Assembly (NCBI RefSeq): GCF_016758175.1
Contig: NZ_QYAB01000001.1
Coordinates: 423,249 to 487,248 of the forward strand
Length of the DNA stretch: 64,000 bases
DNA from: Leucobacter zeae
Lineage (GTDB): Bacteria; Actinomycetota; Actinomycetes; Actinomycetales; Microbacteriaceae
Reading direction: 5' to 3'
The position numbers and the translations under genes were made by a program. The notes beneath the pieces are model-generated. The model made no database searches. It was not told the DNA's origin and saw only the letters and a list, made by a program, of their open reading frames with translations. Below, piece after piece: positions 60,203 to 64,000 of the stretch. The stretch's first letter is position 1, and each line of letters starts with the position of its first letter.

Positions 60203-61012
60203 CTACTGCAGGACCTCGACGATCTCGACCGGCTCGATCAGGCGGCCGGTGTAGAACGGGACCTCGACGCTGACGTAGCGGCGGGCGTCGGAGCCGCGCA
60301 GGTCGCGCATCATGTCGACGAGCTCGGCGAGGTCGTCGGACTCCATCGGCAGCAGCCACTCGTAGTCGCCGAGCGCGAACGCCGAGACGGTGTTCGCGAC
60401 GACGCCCGTATGGGCGGCACCCGTGCGGCCGTGCTGGGCGAGCATGCGGCCCCGCTCGGCCGGCTCGAGCAGGTACCACTCGGGCGAGCGCACGAACGGG
60501 TAGACCGCGAGCCACTGCTTCGCGGACACGCCGCGGATGAACCCGGGCACGTGCGAGCGGTTGAACTCGGCGTCGCGGTGCACGCCGAGTGCGCTCCAGG
60601 TGCGGATGAGGGGGCGCAGCAGTGCGGTGCGCCGCAGCTCGCGGAGCGCCCACTGGAGATCCTCCGCGGAGGATCCGTGCAGCCAGACCATGAGGTCGGC
60701 GTCGGAACGCAGGCCGCTCACGTCGTACCAGCCGCGGACGCTCACGCCCTCGCCGCCGATGACCTCGACCACGTCCTCCAGCTCCTGGACGATGCCGGGC
60801 ACGTCGCGGCCGTCGAGCACCACGGGGTGCGACGAGCTGAGGCGGAAGACGGCGAACAGTGTGTACGCGTTCGCCGCGATGTCGGCCGCGGCGACCTCTC
60901 CTGCCGCGTGCGCATCGCTCGCCGCCGCGCGCTCCTCCCCGGCTCCGCTCGGTGCGTCAGTGGCGGTGGGGTCGATGATTCCGTGGGCTCCGTGCGGTGC
61001 GGTTTCGCTCAT
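60203..61012 (-). CDS. hemQ: coproheme decarboxylase (chlorite dismutase-like)
   Basis: A 269-aa HemQ protein that converts coproheme III to heme b in the coproporphyrin-dependent pathway used by actinobacteria. After a 45-residue low-complexity N-terminus it shows NAYTLFAVFRLSSSH, AKQWLAVYPFVRSPEWYLLE (catalytic Tyr region), GRMLAQHGRTGAAHTG (proximal His) and EWLLPMESDDLAELVDMMRD. The start is ATG 61012 (MSETAPHGAHG). Heme supply fits the neighbouring cytochrome gene ccsB. No other hem genes are in the window. Confidence 0.93.
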   Translation of the reverse strand: MSETAPHGAHGIIDPTATDAPSGAGEERAAASDAHAAGEVAAADIAANAYTLFAVFRLSSSHPVVLDGRDVPGIVQELEDVVEVIGGEGVSVRGWYDVSGLRSDADLMVWLHGSSAEDLQWALRELRRTALLRPLIRTWSALGVHRDAEFNRSHVPGFIRGVSAKQWLAVYPFVRSPEWYLLEPAERGRMLAQHGRTGAAHTGVVANTVSAFALGDYEWLLPMESDDLAELVDMMRDLRGSDARRYVSVEVPFYTGRLIEPVEIVEVLQ

Positions 61013-61128
61013 GCGTCCATCGTCTCGCGTCCGCACGGCGCGGCGCAACATCACATCAGATGTTTGGGCGGACCCTCAGCGTGCGGGGACGTCGGAGTTC
61101 CCGCCGGTGCGGATCCCTCGGCCGGGGC

Positions 61129-62217
61129 CTACTGGGGGAGTTCGGATCCCGGCTTCCGGGTCGTCGCATACTCGTCGACCGTGCCCGCCTGGAACGCCGC
61201 GCGCACCTTCTCGAGCTCGGCCTGGTCGGGCACGACGATCGACTGGCCGTCGGCCGACGTGCCGGTGCCGAGCGTGGGGCTCGTGAAGAACGAGATGTCG
61301 CCCGAACGGATCCCGCGCATCTCGTATCCGAGCGAGACGGAGGTGCCGAGATCGAGGCCCTCATCGAGGATCAGGTAGGGCTTCAGCGCCTCGAAGGACC
61401 CGGTCACCTTGCTCGCGTCGGTGAGCGTGTCCTTGCTGAGCAGCTTGCTCATGAGGCCCTTGAGGTACGCCTGCTGGTTGCGCGCGCGCTGGTAGTCGCC
61501 GTCCGTGAAGGCGTAGCGCTCGCGGACGAAGCCGAGCGCCTGCTCGCCGTCGAGGGTGACTTCGCCCGCGGGGATGTCGAAGTCGCCGTGCTTGGTGGTG
61601 AAGGCCTGCGGGTTGTTCACGGTGACGCCGCCGACCGCGTCGGTGAGCCCCTTGAACGACTCGAAATCGATGAGCGCGACGTGGTCGATCCGCGCCCCGA
61701 TGAAGTTCTCGACCGTGTTGACGGCGAGCGGGAGGCCGCCGAAGGCGACGGCCGCGTTGATCTTCGCCTCGCCGTGCCCCTGGATCTCGACCCAGTTGTC
61801 ACGCATGATCGACATGACCGTCAGATTCTTGCGGTCGGGGGAGACCTGCGCGACCATGATCGCGTCGCTGCGGAACCCGTTGAGATCCTCGGCGGTCGCG
61901 GTGGGGTCCGTGGTCTCTCGCGAGTCGGATCCGAGCAGCAGAATGTTGAGCGGCTTGTTCTTGCCGGGTTCGGCTTTCGTCTCGGCGGGGCGCGTCAGCT
62001 CGGGATCCTGCTCGATGCTGACCCGCTTGACCTCGTTGAAGGCGCTCGACGCCATCGCGTACGCGATGCCCGCGGCGATGCCGAGCAGCACGACGATCGA
62101 GCCGAGCACGATGAGCGTGTTGCGCAGCCCGCGCCGTTTGCGCTTGGGCTGAGCCGCCGCGGGGGCCGCGTCGGCCTCGGCGAGCAGCCGCTCCAGGTTC
62201 GAGTGGTTCTCGCTCAT
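61129..62217 (-). CDS. LytR-CpsA-Psr (LCP) family glycopolymer transferase
   Basis: A 362-aa type II membrane protein: a cytosolic basic tail (KRKRRGLRN), one anchor helix (LIVLGSIVVLLGIAAGIAYA), then the LCP domain. Seen: LNILLLGSDSRETTDP (phosphate-binding), FRSDAIMVAQVSPDRKNLTV, IMRDNWVEIQGHGEAKINAA, VALIDFESFKGLTDAVGGV, and ALGFVRERYAFTDGDYQRAR. LCP proteins attach teichoic acid, capsule or arabinogalactan-like polymers to peptidoglycan. Start ATG 62217. Confidence 0.93.
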   Translation of the reverse strand: MSENHSNLERLLAEADAAPAAAQPKRKRRGLRNTLIVLGSIVVLLGIAAGIAYAMASSAFNEVKRVSIEQDPELTRPAETKAEPGKNKPLNILLLGSDSRETTDPTATAEDLNGFRSDAIMVAQVSPDRKNLTVMSIMRDNWVEIQGHGEAKINAAVAFGGLPLAVNTVENFIGARIDHVALIDFESFKGLTDAVGGVTVNNPQAFTTKHGDFDIPAGEVTLDGEQALGFVRERYAFTDGDYQRARNQQAYLKGLMSKLLSKDTLTDASKVTGSFEALKPYLILDEGLDLGTSVSLGYEMRGIRSGDISFFTSPTLGTGTSADGQSIVVPDQAELEKVRAAFQAGTVDEYATTRKPGSELPQ

Positions 62218-62407
62218 GATCCGGCTCCTCGGGGTACTCGGCGTGCTCGACGTTCTCGGTGACGATGTTCTGGCGCGATCCACGACGGCGCGAGTAATCC
62301 AGGGTACCCCAGGGTTCCAGCACGGCTTCTCAGGTTGGCGACGGCCGGTCCGGAGACGTTCACTCGGCCGTCACGCTCGCGCCACTTCGATCTGGCTCAA
62401 TGGAGGC

Positions 62408-62536
62408 ATGAAGCGATTGAGGGAGTTCTTCGCGGGGTCGGGGGGCCGGGGCGCCGCCTACAGCACGCTCGACTGCCGCAGCGGTCTGCACGAGGCGTGC
62501 GACGTCTGCCACTGCGGCTGCCACGGAGGGCACTGA
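62408..62536 (+). CDS. Cys/His-rich micropeptide (42 aa)
   Basis: A 42-codon frame from ATG 62408, with tggaggc 1-6 nt before it, encodes MKRLREFFAGSGGRGAAYST followed by LDCRSGLHEACDVCHCGCHG-GH. The tail, C-x4-H-x2-C-x2-C-x-C-x-C-H, has five Cys and three His and should bind zinc or another soft metal. Similar small C-x3-G-x-H-x2-C-x-C-x-C-H proteins occur in actinobacteria and phages; their function is unknown. It is divergent from the LCP gene and convergent with the SLH gene, with a hairpin after the stop. Confidence 0.6.
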   Translation: MKRLREFFAGSGGRGAAYSTLDCRSGLHEACDVCHCGCHGGH

Positions 62537-62555
62537 TCCGGAGCGCGCGACCGGC

Positions 62556-62593
62556 GAGCGGGCGGGAGGAGCGCGCTGCTCTTCCGCCCGCTC
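62556..62593. terminator. bidirectional terminator hairpin
   Basis: GAGCGGGCGG (62556-62565) pairs with CCGCCCGCTC (62584-62593) between the convergent micropeptide and SLH genes. Confidence 0.65.
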
Positions 62594-62615
62594 GGGGCGC
62601 GTGCGGTCGGGCCCG

Positions 62616-64000
62616 CTATCCGTTCATGCGGTAGAGGAACGTCGCCATCGCGCCGCGCGTCGTCGAGTTCGTCGGGTGGTACTTCGACGCCTTCGCCGCG
62701 TAGCCCTTCTGATACATCCACGCGATGCCCTTGTAGTGCACATTGCGCGTTGAGATGTCGGTGTACGGCAGCTTCAGCGTCGACTTGGGCGTGTAGCTCG
62801 GAGCCTCCATGCGCTGCATGAAGGTCGCGAGGGCGCCGCGGGTCACCGGGTTCGCCGCGTTGAACTTCGACGCCTTCGCCGCGTAGCCGCGCTGGTACAT
62901 CCACGCGATTCCCTTGTAGTGCGCATCCGACTTCGTGACATCGGTGAACGGCAGCTTGAGCTTCGACGGCGGGGTGTAGCCGGGCTCGTTCATGCGCATG
63001 AGCATAGTCGCGAACGCACCGCGGGTCGTCGCGTTCGAGGGGTAGTACCTCGGTGCGGACGGCCCGCTCTTCGCGTAGCCCTGCTTCGCCATCCATTCGA
63101 CGCCGGCGAAGTGGACGTTGCTGCGGAGCACATCGATGTAGGTCGCCGGTGCGAGCTTCTTCGCGGATGTGCGCGTTTGGGAGGTGAAGCCCGACTTCGA
63201 GCCGGTCACGGCGACGGAGAGGTACGTGCCCCGGTCGGACTGGGTGACCGCGTACGTGGACTTCGTCGCGCGTGAGATCGGCTTGCCGTCGCGCAGCCAC
63301 TGGTACGCGAACGTCACCGGAGCGGGGCCCCACGCGCCCGGCTTCGCGGTCAGGGTCGATCCGGCCTTCGCCGTGCCGCTGATCATCGGGGTCGCCGGGG
63401 TGAGCTTCTGACCGAACGAGAAGGAGTAGGCCTTGCCGACCACCGCTTCGTTATAGTTTGGGCTGACCTTGATGAAGAACTGGCCGGCGGGGAAGCGGAT
63501 CCCGTGTCGGCTGAGGCTGGTGCCGTCGGCCTGGGAGCCCTCGAGTTCGAACTTCTGGATGGTGGAGCCGCTGACGTCGAGGACCGCGACCGAATAGGCC
63601 GGCCCGGAAACGCTCTTGGGGAAGACGAAGTTCAGGTAGCCCGTGCCCGTCCGCGATGCCGTCATCACGTAGAGGTCGTCGTCCCATCGGTCGGCGGACG
63701 CTCCGAGGATCGTCGCGCCGAATGCAAGCGGATCCGCGGTGGACCGGTCGTCGTTGAACTCGGTCTCGACGGTGCCTGCGGTGTGGTCGGCCCTGAGTGT
63801 GTACTGCTTGCCGACCACCGCCTCGTTGTAGCCGGCGTGGACCTTGATGAACGATGGCCCTGCGGGGAGGAAGATCGCGAAGTTCGCGAGTCGCGAGCCG
63901 TTGGCGTCGGAGCCGGTGAGTTCGAAGCTGTTGTAGGCGTTGCCGTTGGAGTTCTCGACCCGGATGTCGTAGGCGTCGCCCGAGACGCTGGTCGGGAACG
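62616..64000 (-). CDS. SLH-repeat surface protein (partial, N-terminus off window)
   Basis: The frame is open from base 64000 to the stop at 62616 (461 codons seen). From the N-terminal side there are two tandem ~95-residue beta modules with the shared pattern SVSG-x-AY...FEL-x-GS-x-A[ND]G and FIKV...YNEAVVGK-x-Y. Next is an Ig-like module (SGTAKAGSTLTAKPGAWGPA, FAYQWLRDGKPISRATKSTY). The C-terminal 200 residues are three actinobacterial SLH-like repeats (YKGIAWMYQRGYAAKASKF, VTRGALATFMQRM). It is probably wall-associated or secreted. A GTG at 63818 could start a shorter protein, but homologous sequence upstream shows that the gene continues. Confidence 0.88.
   Translation of the reverse strand, partial: FPTSVSGDAYDIRVENSNGNAYNSFELTGSDANGSRLANFAIFLPAGPSFIKVHAGYNEAVVGKQYTLRADHTAGTVETEFNDDRSTADPLAFGATILGASADRWDDDLYVMTASRTGTGYLNFVFPKSVSGPAYSVAVLDVSGSTIQKFELEGSQADGTSLSRHGIRFPAGQFFIKVSPNYNEAVVGKAYSFSFGQKLTPATPMISGTAKAGSTLTAKPGAWGPAPVTFAYQWLRDGKPISRATKSTYAVTQSDRGTYLSVAVTGSKSGFTSQTRTSAKKLAPATYIDVLRSNVHFAGVEWMAKQGYAKSGPSAPRYYPSNATTRGAFATMLMRMNEPGYTPPSKLKLPFTDVTKSDAHYKGIAWMYQRGYAAKASKFNAANPVTRGALATFMQRMEAPSYTPKSTLKLPYTDISTRNVHYKGIAWMYQKGYAAKASKYHPTNSTTRGAMATFLYRMNG

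Overview
The window is very GC-rich with dense coding, frequent GTG/TTG starts and ATGA overlaps. Its gene content fits an actinobacterium: acyl-CoA carboxylase alpha/beta/epsilon subunits, coproheme decarboxylase HemQ, LAxTG sortase-type anchors, actinobacterial SLH repeats and a CcsB cytochrome-biogenesis protein. I infer Microbacteriaceae, possibly near Leucobacter. No 16S rRNA or other taxonomic marker is present to prove this.

Layout. (1) 1-4.9 kb is the end of an integrated element. It holds a compact minus-strand operon (NrdH-like glutaredoxin plus three unknown proteins, the last running off the left edge), a structured 500-bp spacer, a lower-GC cassette of three exported proteins (two of them paralogues), and a tyrosine integrase. 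A tRNA/tmRNA-like 3' end and a strong terminator at 4.84-4.92 kb look like the element/chromosome junction. (2) 5-11 kb: an HD-domain gene broken by a stop codon, a NYN/LOTUS protein, a luciferase-like monooxygenase, a DUF1801 protein and an Eis-like acetyltransferase, separated by long extragenic palindromes. (3) 11-21 kb: biotin-carboxylase subunit, DUF937 protein, a MaoC pair-murB-DUF2520-panC-panB run, then metY-patB. (4) 21-28.9 kb: membrane acyltransferase, a small exported protein, a LAxTG-anchored metalloprotease, a repeat-rich 870-bp gap, YceI, a lipid kinase and a second stop-interrupted gene. (5) 29-39.8 kb: dGTPase, class II aldolase, Nudix, accE-accD5, a coiled-coil/PspA/TPM envelope group and birA. 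(6) 40-46.3 kb: two paralogous amino-acid permeases around an amidohydrolase, with a divergent TetR and a clear operator. (7) 45.4-48.7 kb: one-carbon metabolism, with purU divergent from glyA-folD; a ZTP (pfl) riboswitch precedes glyA. (8) 48.8-57.7 kb: membrane protein, TetR-DJ-1 pair, epimerase, DedA, ArsR-AHSA1 pair, CcsB and VanZ, with three inverted-repeat loci. (9) 57.8-64 kb: lamin-tail cell-wall protein, HemQ, LytR-CpsA-Psr, a Cys/His-rich micropeptide and an SLH surface protein cut by the right edge.

Genes that work together: the carboxylase subunits and biotin ligase (11.2, 32.3-34.3 and 39 kb); the pantothenate genes; purU/glyA/folD under folate sensing; and the envelope set (PspA, TPM, LCP, LAxTG and SLH proteins). 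The most unusual content is the number of distinct extragenic palindrome families (at least five), most of them beside short tandem arrays, and the secreted three-gene cassette in the mobile element.
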